Shown: piece by piece, positions 22,962 to 35,240 of the stretch
Position numbering within the stretch: position 1 is the stretch's first letter
Layout: each line of letters opens with the position of its first letter
Assembly (NCBI GenBank): GCA_022376515.1
Contig: WTXI01000065.1
Span: 116,282-180,281 of the forward strand
Direction of reading: 5' to 3'
Origin: Lactifluus volemus
Taxonomy: Eukaryota > Basidiomycota > Agaricomycetes > Russulales > Russulaceae
Length of the DNA stretch: 64,000 bases
Notes under the pieces: generated by a model
Seen by the model: only the letters and a program-made list of their open reading frames with translations
The model's database searches: none
What the model was told of the DNA's origin: nothing
Position numbers and translations under genes: made by a program

Positions 22962-25900
22962 TTATATCCGTCTTGGATATCCCAGAACCGTGCCTTGCAT
23001 CAAAGCCTCCCCGATGAACGCTATGCCAGCAGAAAACACGAGGAGCAGGGAGGTGATGCAAAAGTGTGATATCGACTGGCCGATCTCCAGCCATGAACCT
23101 GTGTAAGGAGAGTCTGAGCTCGCTGCGACACATGGGGCATTCAATATTCCCCTTCCTTACCTGTATCTGTGACTTTGAAAAAGAACGTGACTGTCATCAC
23201 TACAAGCAAGCAGATCGGCGTGCACAATTAGCGGATCCCAAAACGAAAAGGAAAGTAAGTGGACATACCATCAGTGAGGCTGAGTGAGACTAGGAAGAGA
23301 GCGAAAGGTGGCATCCCTAAGTGCGCGTTCAGCGTAGCGAAGGTGGCCGAGAGGAAAACGAAGGGAGCAAGAAGTTTGAAAAGCTAGGAGCCATGTTCAG
23401 CCCACAAACCGTTCCTTGAAGAGGCTTAAACGTACGATGAGGGCCGCCATCAAGAATGGGCTAAATATCGGGACCAGCCGAAACACGGGCTCACAATAAA
23501 ACGATCTGAGTTAGTCGACATGAGATATTGTGTCCGAGAAATTAGAGAAATTTGGGCGTACGATATGGAGGCGACGCTGTGCTCTAATCAGTCCCATAAA
23601 ATCTCGAACTACCAACAGATCCCACTCACTTTCCAGTACCGAAGAAACCTGCCTGGACGAAGAACAAGAAGAACAGCGCGATCCTGACATCATCACGTCT
23701 GAGGTTCATAGGGTTCCACATGGACATATGCTTGTCATTCGCTAGAGCCCCAGACTTCATCTTTTCTTGGCGCAACGCCGTTTCGACCCGGGTCCAAAGA
23801 TACAAAGTCATGCAATACGACAGATAGAAAAAGCCCTCAGCGCGGATAGCGAGAATGACGAAACACGGGGAGAAAGAGAGGAAATAAGCAAGGAGGCGGC
23901 CCTCCGCTGTTTTAGGAATAGGGAAGAAGAATGGGAGAAGCGGGGCAAATGCTAGGCAAATGTCACATTCCGGAAAATGTATGTGTATGAGATTCAACGC
24001 ACCAAAGATTAACCACCCAGCTACCTGGTTCACAAGCGGGAGTCCAAGCTTGGCCTGGAGACTTCGCACAGAATCCGAGGTAACCAAGATACTGAGGGTG
24101 ATGAACAGCAACTAAAACGTAGTTGAAAGCATCAATACAGGAACACATCCAGCATTAGCGACCTTAGCTTGCCTGTATCCGAAAAGTGCGCCAGAACATG
24201 ATGATCGAGGCCTCATTACGGGTAGCTAGTTCACCAACGAATTGCATACACATGCCTCCTACAATTCTACCGCGTATCATTAGCAAGGAGAACGTCAACA
24301 CAAGATGAGCCTTACATGGTTTTCAAGCTTTCTGAGGGATCCACGCGAAGCAATGGGAACACTGCTGTAAGGAGGCAAGAGGCTGCCCAAGGCTGGAAAA
24401 GGCTCCTTCTGCTTTGAGGCCAAGAGATCAAGGGCCAGACCAGTCCGATGGCAACGAAGCCAATGCTCCAAACCGAACGGTGGGTGTACCCGAACTTCAG
24501 CTTTCCATTGAGAACCCAATCAAGAAGAGTTAGACGGAATGACGTACAACCATAGTTTGCAGCGTGGTTACAGCCAAAACCAGCCCCAGCAGCGTACTCG
24601 CAATTGACTTCGCATCTGGCTTGCGACCACGGAAAACCGACAAGTTAGCATAGACTTTTCTTGTGACGTCCTGCCAAAAGAAGATAGGGAATAAAATGTA
24701 GACATGGAGCATCCACGGCAACCGTTGAATGAGGAATAGTCCACAAAACCCGACAGCCATGAGAATGAAAGGTAACGGTATCCATAACGAAGCAGAGCTG
24801 GAAGGAGGTAGATGAGAAGGTACTAGGATAAACATGGCATTGTAAGCGATCCAGCCGGCGTAGGCGAAGGGAACGATGGTGCGAATGAGTGTGCGATCGT
24901 AGGTCTCGAGGTAGCGGAGTCCCCCCAGCGTCGCATTGATAAGCTCATGTGACTGACGTCGAGCCTCCTTGAAGCGTCCGGATCCGATGAGGCCCTCTAT
25001 AAAAGATATACGTTGTGACCCCGGATATTCTGAGAAGGACGACGGGTGATCGAGGAATTCATAGGGCCTGTATAGGATGGCATGAGCCTTCTTTCGCTCT
25101 GTGAATTTGTGAGCATCGTAGCAGAAGCACAAGTGGTGGGTGGCCTTACCGTGCTTTACACGATAATGCTCCAACAAGACCTAGCGCGGTGTCAGGCAAA
25201 GTATGGACATTCAGGACACACATTCAGGACCTTACCTTGGCATTTACAACACCAGCCTCTGCAATCTCTCTCTCCCCACCCAGCATACTGAGGTACCCTT
25301 CCTTTCTTGGGTCAACGTCAGGGAGAACACCTACGGAGTTGACCGGCCAATAGGTGCCTAGCAGGGTTGACATGAGAGCAGCCACATCTGCCTGTTCAAC
25401 GTCACGTCGCACGATGTGCTCGAGCTCCCACGGCGCTGGGTAGTCGTCCAGTGATTGAGAGAATGTAGGGTCGCGAATTGGGCTCCGAATACCGGCGCCC
25501 CACGCAATAAGGGGGGTACGAGTATTATCGGGATCTGAGCCAGAGATCAGCGTGGAATGCGGTTACGGTAAGCGGAAAGCAATTACCGCCATCTCCGTGG
25601 TTCCCAATCCTGGACATACCATGGTCAGCCGTGAAGATATAGCTCGTCTCCTGATCGCCATAGAATCTAGAGATGAGCTGCTCGGCTTCACGGACGACAT
25701 GATCGACGACGCGGATGTTGTTCATGTATTCCTATCTTGGCGTATGAGGCGCCCAATTACACATCAGATAGTATGGACATATGATACCTTCGAATGGGGT
25801 CTGTAGGTGTGTCCTGTTGTATCCAAGCCAAGGAGGTGGAGAAAGAAGACTACTTGAGGCGCACGAAGCTGTGCATCCAGCAATTTGTTCGTTGTGGCAT

Positions 25901-28900
25901 TACGAAACAGTAAGTCGAGCTGGTCAAGAACCCAGATGTCGAGTGCCGTAGCGTCTATAATAGGGAATGATGCAGCGCCTCGATGTATGCGTCATAAATT
26001 GAACGCACCTTTTGTGAAGTCTTCATCATCTTCATGATACGACCACTCCTTAACTCTCCCCGGCGTCGCGCCTTGAGCAAACATCGGAAGTACATCTGGG
26101 GACCCAAATGCGAACGTGTGACTAGACTGGTTGAAGACGGAATCAAAGTCGACCTAAACATTCGCTTAAGTACCTCGGTGCTGCTCTGCAGAAATGGCAA
26201 AGTAGTGTACCGGATTTGTCTTCCATCCCTTGTTTCGTGGTAGGTGAGCACATGCATGCGCCTTTGAAGTTGAAGCCTACCTTCGTTACAGCCGACACGT
26301 CCTCATACATCCCGCCTGCCGTAGATTGGGAGGGATCCATGTAGCCTAATTACAATGTTTCCTGGTAATTTGTGCAGAGCGCGTTATAATGTTTCAGGCA
26401 CTATTACATCATCATATACTAATATAGCCTAATTAGTCAATCCTTGCCATTATAATGTGTGTATATCCCCTGAGACACTGATATTATAATGTTTTGGCAC
26501 ATTACAATGTCAGCATTATAATGTCTAAGAAATTGTAATGTCCACATAGAAATTGTAGTAACGTGGACATTATAATGTTGGAGACATTGTAATGTCTGGA
26601 TTATAATGTTGAAGACATTGTAATGTCCAGATTATAATGTCGAAAACATTGTAATGTCTGGATTATAATGTCAAAAACATTGTAATGTCCAGATTATAAT
26701 GTTGGAGACATTGTAATGCCCACATTATAATGTCTAAGAGAGACATTGTAATGTCAGTTATCTTATCTTTTGATCATATCTGAATTGGAGAGGGATCAGA
26801 GAGGGATCGGAGACATTATAATGTCGAAAACATTGTAATGTCTGGATTATAATGTTGAAGACATTGTAATGTCAAGATTATAATGTCAAAAACATTGTAA
26901 TGTCTGGATTATAATGTTAAAGACATTGTAATGTCTGGATTATAATGTCAAAAACATTGTAATGTCCAGATTATAATGTTGGAGACATTGTAATGCCCAC
27001 ATTATAATGTCTAAGAGAGACATTGTAATGTCAGTTATCTTATCTTTTGATCATATCTGAATTGGAGAGGGATCGGAGAGGGATCGGAGAGAATCGGAGA
27101 GGGATCGGAGAGAATCAGAGAGGGATCGGAGAGAATCAGAGAAGATTAGAGGGATTAGAGGGATTATAGATGATCAGAGAGGATCAAAGAGGGATTAGAG
27201 AGGGATTAGAGAGAATGGAGAGAATGGAGAGAATAGGGATTAGAAAAGTTCAGAGAGGAATTGCAGAGGATTGAAAAGGGAGAGGAATCATAGTAGATTA
27301 GAGAGGGATTGAAGAGGATGGAGAGAGTAATAAAGATCTTAGTGAATTACCTGTAAGAATGAAGGGACTGTTATGATACCATAGCCTCAAATGCTATAAG
27401 TACGTAATGCTCTGTAGTGTAATTTGCCACTTTACACTTAGCTCTTTATATTACTTGACATGTATTGTATACCATCACCAGTTATAATATATGTCAAGTA
27501 GTATAAAGAGAAAAGAAGTTTAATTTGTCTGAACAGATGCTGTTTCACAAGATCTTGCCAGAAAGTGTCAGATTGGGATAAGACAAAACTATATAAGCCA
27601 GTTGTTTAGTGAATGCCACCCTGGTGCTAACTAAGTGTGAAGTGGCAAATTATACTACAGAGCATTACGTACTTATAGCATTTGAGGCTATGGTATCATA
27701 ACAGTCCCTTCATTCTTACAGGTAATTCACTAAGATCTTTATTACTCTCTCCATCCTCTTCAATCCCTCTCTAATCCCTCTTTGATCCTCTCTGATCATC
27801 TATAATCCCTCTAATCCCTCTAATCTTCTCTGATTCTCTCTGATCCCTCTCTGATTCTCTCCGATCCCTCTCCGATTCTCTCCGATCCCTCTCCGATTCT
27901 CTCCGATCCCTCTCCGATTCTCTCCAATCCCTCTCCAATTCAGATATGATCAAAAGATAAGATAACTGACATTACAATGTCTCTCTTAGACATTATAATG
28001 TGGGCATTACAATGTCTCCAACATTATAATCCAGACATTACAATGTCTTCAACATTATAATCCGGACATTACAATGTTTTCGACATTATAATGTCTCCGA
28101 TCCCTCTCTGATCCCTCTCCAATTCAGATATGATCAAAAGATAAGATAACTGACATTACAATGTCTCTCTTAGACATTATAATGTAGGCATTACAATGTC
28201 TCCAACATTATAATCTGGACATTACAATGTTTTCGACATTATAATCCAGACATTACAATGTCTTCAACATTATAATCTGGACATTACAATGTTTTCAACA
28301 TTATAATCCAGACATTACAATGTCTTCAACATTATAATCTGGACATTACAATGTTTTCGACATTATAATCTGGACATTACAATGTCTTCAACATTATAAT
28401 CCGGACATTACAATGTCTCCAACATTATAATGTCCACATTACTACAATTTCTATGTGGACATTACAATTTCTTAGACATTATAGTGCTGACATTATAATG
28501 TGCCAAACATTATAATATCAGTGTCTCAGGGGATATACACACATTATAATGGCAAGGATTGACTAATTAGGCTATATTAGTATATGATGATGTAATAGTG
28601 CCTGAAACATTATAACGTGCTCTGCACAAATTACCAGGAAACATTGTAATTAGGCTACATGGATTGTTGAGATTGGTGAGTAAACTGGGCGGATGTTTGC
28701 CAAAAGGGACACACCGATAATAGCGACGTGCCCGGGCCTGGTTTCCGTTGGCACGTGTGTATGTGAAACACCATATGCGCCTCTATTCTCCACAATATCT
28801 CTCAGATAGGGTGCGACGCGCTCCGTTGTGCCTGGCACAATTTGAGAAGCATTTGAGCTGAAGGCAAAGTCAGCGCGTAGACCGTCACCTGATATTTACG

Positions 28901-29008
28901 TGTCAGTTTCCTTCAAGGACGAGGATTTTTGAGTCGGGTTGAGCCCGCACCAACTATGAGCACGAGGCGCTGAGCCTGGGCTCGGGGCAGTTTGTATTGG
29001 CGGAACCA
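22962..29008 (-). CDS. GPI ethanolamine phosphate transferase 1 (MCD4/PIG-N), 5' end not found
   Basis: Read on the minus strand, many small exons give an almost complete PIG-N/Mcd4 protein, the ER enzyme that adds ethanolamine phosphate to the first mannose of GPI anchors. The alkaline-phosphatase-like domain has LVLIVGDGLRAD (~28,890), PTETRPGH with the catalytic Thr (~28,730), GMYEDVSAVTK (~26,300) and the metal-binding IFTADHGMSRIGNHGDG (~25,610). The PigN membrane domain follows (GLRYLETYDRTLIR ~24,890, KLGLPLVNQVAGW ~24,020, DDVRIALFFLFFVQ ~23,660) and ends TVLGYPRRI-stop at 22962. No lesion was seen in this part. What is missing is a start: the expected signal anchor and its CYFTSPVVHGM-like segment are not found upstream of 29008, where the frame meets TGA. 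One intron (26316-28714) is 2.4 kb because it hosts a foldback element; the others are about 50-65 bp. It is either a 5'-truncated copy or a gene with a displaced first exon. Confidence 0.8.
26342..28657. mobile_element. 2.3-kb palindromic foldback element inside a PIG-N intron
   Basis: TAGCCTAATTACAATGTTTC at the left end is mirrored at the right end, and CATG flanks both sides (26338-26341, 28658-28661), a possible 4-bp target duplication. The arms (about 26342-27445 and 27625-28657) are near-perfect inverted copies. Each arm has, from the end inward, an AT-rich tract of ~35-bp sub-repeats built on ACATTRTAATGT, a purine-rich GAGAGGGATCGGAGAGAATC tract, and a unique part with ATGCTATAAGTACGTAATGC. 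The ~180-bp centre contains a smaller inverted repeat (TCTTTATATTACTTGACAT with ATGTCAAGTAGTATAAAGA). No transposase is encoded. The surrounding intron sequence is of normal size once the element is removed. Confidence 0.88.
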
Positions 29009-29966
29009 TCAAAAAGTTATGTAAGACAAATTTCCTTGTTCGGATTTTCCGACCTGCCTGATGTATGCTAGACCGGTGACCGTCTCTCGGCGAGACCTAA
29101 AACGGATCTCTCGCTCCTCATTATCGAGAGCCGGTCACGAGGCTAGATGTATGCGATCCGACAGAATGCTCCTCGTTTTGAAATGATCTTTAGATTTGTG
29201 CAATCTCGGCCGTTCGATGTTTCCGACGTGCCCGAACACTCTTTCTTGGGCAACGAACTTTGCATTCATTTGATGTTTGCCATTCGATGTGTTCCGAATA
29301 CAAGCCAATGTGTTTTGTAAAAAAGCTGTGCGATACAATACAAGCGGAAACAAGTCTGCATCAATGAACCGTAACTGTCTAACTGCTGCTTCTGGGATAC
29401 TCTCGCGTTTCCGCTGACACACGTCGGTGTCCTCCACATGGTTTTAGATTGACGACTGGAAAAAAAAAAATCTGAGCTTACAATTCATTCGAGTTGTCTT
29501 AATGTCTCTCTATTCAGTCTTTCCAATTGTTCATCCTCTAGTAACAGGTCGGTGTCCAGAGGAGTGTGAAACAGCTGATCATCAAAGTCTCGTAACAATC
29601 GGATTGAGGACCGTCCCGTCAGCTTTTCTTATTTTCTCTTACTCTTTAGCAGTCACCCACTGCGCGCTTTTTCGTTTAACACTTGTCTTCGACCATCTAT
29701 TGAATCATTTACACATGCCTGAGAATGAAGGTGCGTCGTCAGTGACTCGTCACAGACGCAGGATTCGCAATCGTCCCTTCCACAAAATTCCTTCGCTTCT
29801 GCTCAGAATCTCGGACGACCCGCCGATACGCCCATCGCAACAGCCTATCTTCGGGCATGCGATGACATTGTCTCCGACTTTTGTCGAGACACCATCTCCA
29901 GAGAACACCATCTCCAGAGACGACACAATCGTCTCCCTCCTGCGGTGAGCTGATTCGCGTTGTACT
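29009..29966. other. Region upstream of the PIG-N-like gene, no gene recognised
   Basis: Open frames here are short and resemble nothing I know. It should contain the PIG-N first exon if the gene is complete, but no signal-anchor-like exon was found on the minus strand. A run of A lies at 29461-29470. Confidence 0.4.
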
Positions 29967-30931
29967 TTGATGCACTCCAAAATGCAGAAGATGAGAACTT
30001 CGAGGCAGGGCGAGAAGGTGACAGACAGCGTCCCTCCGACCCCTATCGTAACGATGAGGTCGATCAACCCCGAGACCGTCGACGTTCATGAGGGAAACGA
30101 CATCACGATGACGACGATTCCTCAGATGACGAACCGCATACATTCGATTTCTCCCGAGAGCGTCGACGTTCGCGTCGGAAGCGACGTCGGGACGACGACA
30201 ATTCCTCAGATGACGAACCTGACAGGGTCGATCTGTCGCTCATTCCGTTCGACAAATCGATACTGTCCGCGACCATCGATGTGTGGAACCGTACCGCTCA
30301 AATGCAAGAAAATTACGGGCGAGACCCGAAGCTCGTCAAGAAGAAGGTGCTTGCGAGCCAAGGACGGCCGCACTTCCCCACTTCAGTCTGGTCCGACGTC
30401 ATCTCGAATACCTATGTCGACCTCAATAAACTCTTCGATTTCCACTTCGCTACAGATGGGCCATCGAAACGATCGGTCCAACATGTCGGGCAGTTTGACA
30501 TCGTCACCAATGAGTGTGCTTGGGATCGGTACCAAGAAGCCGTTGTCTTCCTCTACCCTCATCGAGCCAGGGAAGTCACCACTTATGCCAAGCACATCGT
30601 CGAAACCTTTATTGCGGTCGGACCCTTTCCCGATGGAGGGTCGGGCGTTGCCTCGAGGATGTAGTGGTTGGGGATGAAGCCGCGTTGTGTATGCTTATCT
30701 CAGCGTCGGGTAACTGTACAATGTCCGCTACACTTCCCACGCTGTCATCCTGACCCCGCTGTCCCTAATCCCCATTCCACCGATCGTGTCATCAAATACG
30801 ATAAACGCATCCGCTCCTGTCTCGCCGAAAGTGTCGGACTTCTCCTCTCCGACACCGCGGCCTTCAACTCAGACTACACCCAATTTATCAACTGCCCCAA
30901 GAAGAGAAAAGAAACAAAGCGATCACGATAA
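29967..30931 (+). pseudogene. Gag-like fragment of a DIRS/Ngaro-type retroelement
   Basis: A decayed frame starts with Arg/Asp-rich repeats (RRRS, DDDDSSDDEPH, then RRRSRRKRRRDDDNSSDDEP, about 30075-30225). It continues with a domain seen upstream of reverse transcriptase in agaricomycete tyrosine-recombinase retroelements: SLIPFDKSILSATIDVW, LASQGRPHFPTSVWSDVI, YVDLNKLFDFHF, WDRYQEAVVFLYPHR (30235-30570) and then, in another frame, RVIKYDKRIRS and DTAAFNSDYTQF (30795-30890). Stops and a frame change around 30640-30780 break it, and no reverse transcriptase or recombinase follows. The family name is from recall and could be another retroelement class. Confidence 0.5.
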
Positions 30932-32850
30932 AAGGAAGAATAACAGAGTCTTCACTGAGTTCGAATGGTATAGTAACGTGTGACTTAAAAGATGTGAGAA
31001 AAAGATAAAAAAAAACCGGACTTGAATGTATATATTAGTGTGTGTCTCATAAAATTTCACACAATCCTTGACCGTCACGACATTGACAACGAAAATCACC
31101 TATCATACAACTTAGCAAGCAAGGTCGCCGACGACAACGTCGGCCTTTCCCTAGTGTACTACTGGGCTTGTAAAGTAACAGTCGAAAACTGTTCCGATGT
31201 AAACGAAATGAAAGACGATGCCTAGGGCAAGAAGACGGGCCACCGAGCCCGCGCCTGTTTTCATGATTTTGAATGGGTTCTGGTGTGGAATGTTAAGAGC
31301 ATAGTATAGCGCTTAGTGACACGCCAGCGACAGCTTTGAGGACGGCTCATTGACGTGAACGGGCCGGGGGCCGTTGAGTGGTGATGGGGCTTTACTCTGT
31401 ACTATAGTGCATAGACCAGTCGCAAAACCTTCCGCTGCGCGAATTCTCCACCTGTCTCAAATAACTATCACAACAAAAACAGGAAACCGTATATGTGCAA
31501 CCCCCAATAGCATCATCCGCCCCCTTGCATGGTCAGATATGCCCTATGGAGGTAAGTTAAGTCTAATGTTCACCCATGTTTAACAACGTATCTAAACGTC
31601 GCCAGTTCGGACGTCTTGTCCGAAAATAGGTGATCGTTTCCGAGGAAACAAGCGAGCATACCATATGGTACAAGGTGCGCGTAACCTTTTGTCCGAGTCT
31701 AAGTACTACGTTCCGGACTTGGTTTTGATAGGAAAGATTCTTGACGGACGATGAGATTATAGAGCATTTGGTTGTGCGTCCTGGCTCTGTGGCCACCAAG
31801 TTATTATTAATGCTATAGTCGCCATCGTAACATAACGCGACGTCGACGGTATTGTGGGAGATACATCGGCCTTTACGCGAATGATATCTTCGCCTGCGAT
31901 CCCCTCGCTTCCACCCAATGTCTTCGTACCCCTCATTCCACTGGCCTCCAACTCGCCATACTATTCTCCTGCCTCGCTCAAATTCTCCTGCCCCGTCAAT
32001 GTCGTAGCTTCCTCAACCTGTCCAGCATCAGCAAGTCCTTCATCTCAATCGCCTCGCATACCTGGGACATCTGAACTGGGAGACCACAGAACTCGTCCGT
32101 CGCGGACGCGGTCGAGAAAGCTGGTCGAGCTTCGCATGTACTGCGCGGAGACGGTGGCGACACGATCACACTCGAGGGCGTAGGTGCGGGGGGATATGTA
32201 TGTGTTGGCGAAAACTGCCCAGTTGGCACATCGGTGAGAGTCGCATCCGAAGACGTAGAAGACTTTCATACGACTCCTGTCTCTGAGGGACTTTTTTCGC
32301 GAGCACTCCGTGTCCTGAGGAGTCATGCACCCACGCATACCAACTCATTTTCGCCGAGTCTACTCCCGAAAGGGCCACTGCCTGCGCGAGAGGAGAACGC
32401 AGGTCCTCACCATCATATGCACTGTTCACAGGCAATTCCTGGACAAGTCCCTTTACTCATCTACGCCCGTGTTATCCGTTAGGTCGTCGACGGGTGTCTT
32501 CGAGATACATCTTGACGAAGTTGACAAACTAGGGGTTGATCTTGGGTTTTAAATTGCCATTTGCGCTGGCTTATGGCGAATTCCCAGGAGAGTGGGAGGT
32601 GAGTTCAAGTCGTCAGCGTTGTACTGGCCAGAAACACTTTTGTCAGGGATACTGATTAGTACTAGTATACACACCACGTGATATCGTTCGTATTGATCAA
32701 ATACGGGAAATTTGACGATATGAGCTTGGATCGAAGAAATCCATATCATTCAATTGACAGCTTCGTATTTTTTTCCTCCTTGAATATCTGACCCCCATAA
32801 ACACGTGTGCGAAAAGCAACAACAACCCAAAAAAAAAAGGTTGAATAGGG
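30932..32850. other. Unassigned stretch with decayed coding traces
   Basis: No feature can be named. The minus strand between about 31990 and 32440 shows codon-like text (for example GLPVQMSQVCEAIEMKDLL, about 32010-32070) in changing frames, which suggests a decayed gene. I do not recognise the family. Confidence 0.35.
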
Positions 32851-32883
32851 TTATAGAGGATGGCGGGGAGAGAAGCGCACGAC

Positions 32884-33163
32884 TGCATCAGTTAGCGCAA
32901 GGGCAAGGCCGATTTTCAGCTTGAGTGGTGTCATGTAGCCATACACGGCGACCTCTTCTAGCATGTACAAGAAGCCGAGGTAACTCTCCGCTGCTCCTTT
33001 GGGCGCGGCTGCAACTGTTACGGTGAGTGGGGTGTTGTCGGGCAATACTTAGCTCGATGTTGCTCGGCTGGTTGGCGAAAGCGCGAGGGGGAAAGGAAGG
33101 GTGACTGGGCTTACTGCGCTCAACGATCACATCTAGGGAGGTGTGGGCAAGGTGATGCAGAGA
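32884..33163 (-). pseudogene. Fragment of TRAPP complex subunit TRAPPC2L (TCA17-like)
   Basis: Two exon pieces on the minus strand read LHHLAHTSLDVIVER (about 33160-33117) and, after a probable intron, GAAESYLGFLYMLEEVAVYGYMTPLKLKIGLALALTDAVV (about 33000-32887). These match the middle of the sedlin-like TRAPPC2L protein, a small subunit of the TRAPP vesicle-tethering complex at the Golgi. The N-terminal exon is not found, and no C-terminal exon follows on the left (the frame stops at 32851). It is therefore a fragment with an intron, not a gene. The piece is short, so the identity is moderately certain. Confidence 0.6.
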
Positions 33164-33509
33164 CTAAGGCCAAGGAGGCCAAGACTCCCGGTTGCATGCG
33201 ACGTTAGAGCCTAAAACAGCAAAATAACACCCTTCGTCTCAATTGGGCATATCTATTGCTTTGCACGATCCACAAGGCTTGAAATTATCTATTCACGAAG
33301 TATAACAGGGAGTATACAGCGGATGCTTCCCCCCTGCCACAGGGGGGCGAGCCGCACAGCGACGATGCACCACCAATTCAAAACTTCTTTTCATTAAGTA
33401 TCGTCCATCTCGACGTCATCCATGCCCTGTAGGCACAACAATAATAAGAATAAAAAGGAAACCATGGATCCACATACACAACCCACATCAGCAAAATGAT
33501 TTGTGACTG

Positions 33510-33720
33510 GCGTTACTAGACTAGGTCACCTAGTCACGTCTAGTTGCCAAGTTTGGCACCTAGACCCAGCGGACTTGCCGAGGCCAGTACGTGCAATACT
33601 GGCTCTAGGTGTGCCAGTACTGCATCTGGCCCTAGTTTCGTGCCTAGGGCTAGTTTTTCATCTAGCAGTAGTATCACACCTGCAGCTAGTATTATCACTA
33701 ATTTGGTACTAGTTCACACT
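33510..33720. repeat. CTAG-rich degenerate repeat tract
   Basis: CTAG occurs about a dozen times here, often as ACTAGT, CCTAG or GCTAG, with imperfect local palindromes (TAGACTAGGTCACCTAGTCACGTCTAG; CCAGTACGTGCAATACTGGC). Similar tracts lie at 37030-37165 and 40700-40815. No coding role is seen for this one. Confidence 0.5.
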
Positions 33721-35240
33721 GAAGCACACAAAACGGAAGGAATGAATAAAGCATATATAAAAATTTGAGGCCGGGTACTACAACAAAAGTAGATACTGTA
33801 TAGCACCCGCACAGGACCCATCGCTCTTCTTTTACAGCCTTACTCCCTTCCGCCTACCCCACCCCACCCAATCGCACTCCTGCCAACAAAGTGACCCTCG
33901 CGTGGGTGCACCAAGCAAAAAGCCCTGTGTTGAATGCAACAAGTGCGGTCCTTGTTGCAACCAGATGGCGTCAACAAAACAGACGTGCCCATTCACTCCA
34001 AGGGGAACATTCATCAGAGATGGAAATGGCAAGAGAAAAGGCATCATTGAACTCACAAGCAAGTGGGTTTTTGGTCTCGCGGGCAAAGCTCACTAAATTG
34101 CATAAGTTGTACATATCAAGCCTCTGAAGATGATCAAGACACCTTCCTCCTTCCCTGGTATGATGGTCAAAGGCAATAACAACAGCGCTACCCATGATCA
34201 GCAGGCAGGCTTGTGGCTGGACAGACAGGAGGGTACACACCAAGGTTTTGCAATCGCGTTGCCAAGAGCCCAATGTTCAAGACTCAGCATTCTATCAATG
34301 GGGCTTGCACAATGAGCACACTACAGAACTCATCACCACCAAGCATGAGGCAGAAGGGGATCAAGATACCATGGTCTTATGCCCTAAGCCGGGTCCTTTG
34401 GATCCTTGTCCATAGTGAGAACACCTCTGCGTGCTCACCATAAAGGCCCATGTTCTTCACGAAGGACTGTGCGAGTCAGATAGCACCAATGCCAGCCTAC
34501 ATAATGTACAAGAAAGGTTCAAACCCGTCAGGCAAGCTCACTCGGGCCGAAGATTGGATGGAACATGAACAGTACCTGGTGAACGAGTTCCACGACGTGT
34601 CACAACCACAGTCACAGAAAAAAAGTGGCAGCGAGACAAATAAATCACCCAAGGGCTGATGTCATGTGTAGTCTGTCCAGCAAGGATATCATACAATAAG
34701 AGGGATTATATGATGGGAGAAATGATTACCTGCCATCAGAGAGTTTTTTTTTTCATGGGGTGTTCAAGGCCGTTGCCAGTGGACTGGACCCTGGGATTGC
34801 TTGAAACCTTTATCATAGGTAACGATAAACCAGAGAAAAGAACATGTTCAGCCCAATGAAGGTGCTAGAAATGGCAAAGGAAAGAGGGAAAGACTCACTC
34901 GGAATGGTTGCTCTCATAGGAAGAAGGAAGTAAGAAGTGAAGTGAAGCTTCGGGTACCGCTGGCAAGTGGGCGACAAGAAAATCAACCGATACAAAACAA
35001 GCAAATAGAGATAAATAAATGCAAATAAGGTGTCACGTGTACCAGTGGACTGGTTGGTTTCACCAACTTAGCGATTTCGACACGTCACCGGCTGCTGCAT
35101 CCGCTCCTGCCACTACTCCTTCCGTGGCCGTCTTTAAGGCTGCCATTGCCAACAGCCCACTATTGATGACCTTTTCTCTTTATTGTTGATAAGGTGGCTC
35201 ATCCCCCTCGAGTCACTTTAGAAGCTTACCTCTTCAACAG
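33721..35240. other. Unassigned stretch
   Basis: Short frames only. One around 33910-34090 has a Cys cluster (CVECNKCGPCC), and another at 34450-34659 ends in Lys/Ser-rich sequence. Neither is recognised, and both could be chance. At about 35065-35160 there may be decayed coding text related to the fragment that follows. Confidence 0.3.

Noticed and set aside
27771..27953. Frame coding RESERDRRESERDRRESERD on the minus strand
   Set aside because: It is a translation of the GAGAGGGATCGGAGAG tract of the foldback arm; there is no gene context.
26342..28657. CRISPR-like or microsatellite reading of the repeated ACATTRTAATGT units
   Set aside because: The units are not separated by unique spacers, they run as mirrored arms of one palindrome, and the genome is eukaryotic.
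33955..34095. MASTKQT at 33966 as a histone H3 start
   Set aside because: Only the first seven residues resemble H3; the rest (CPFTPRGTFIRDG) does not match a histone.
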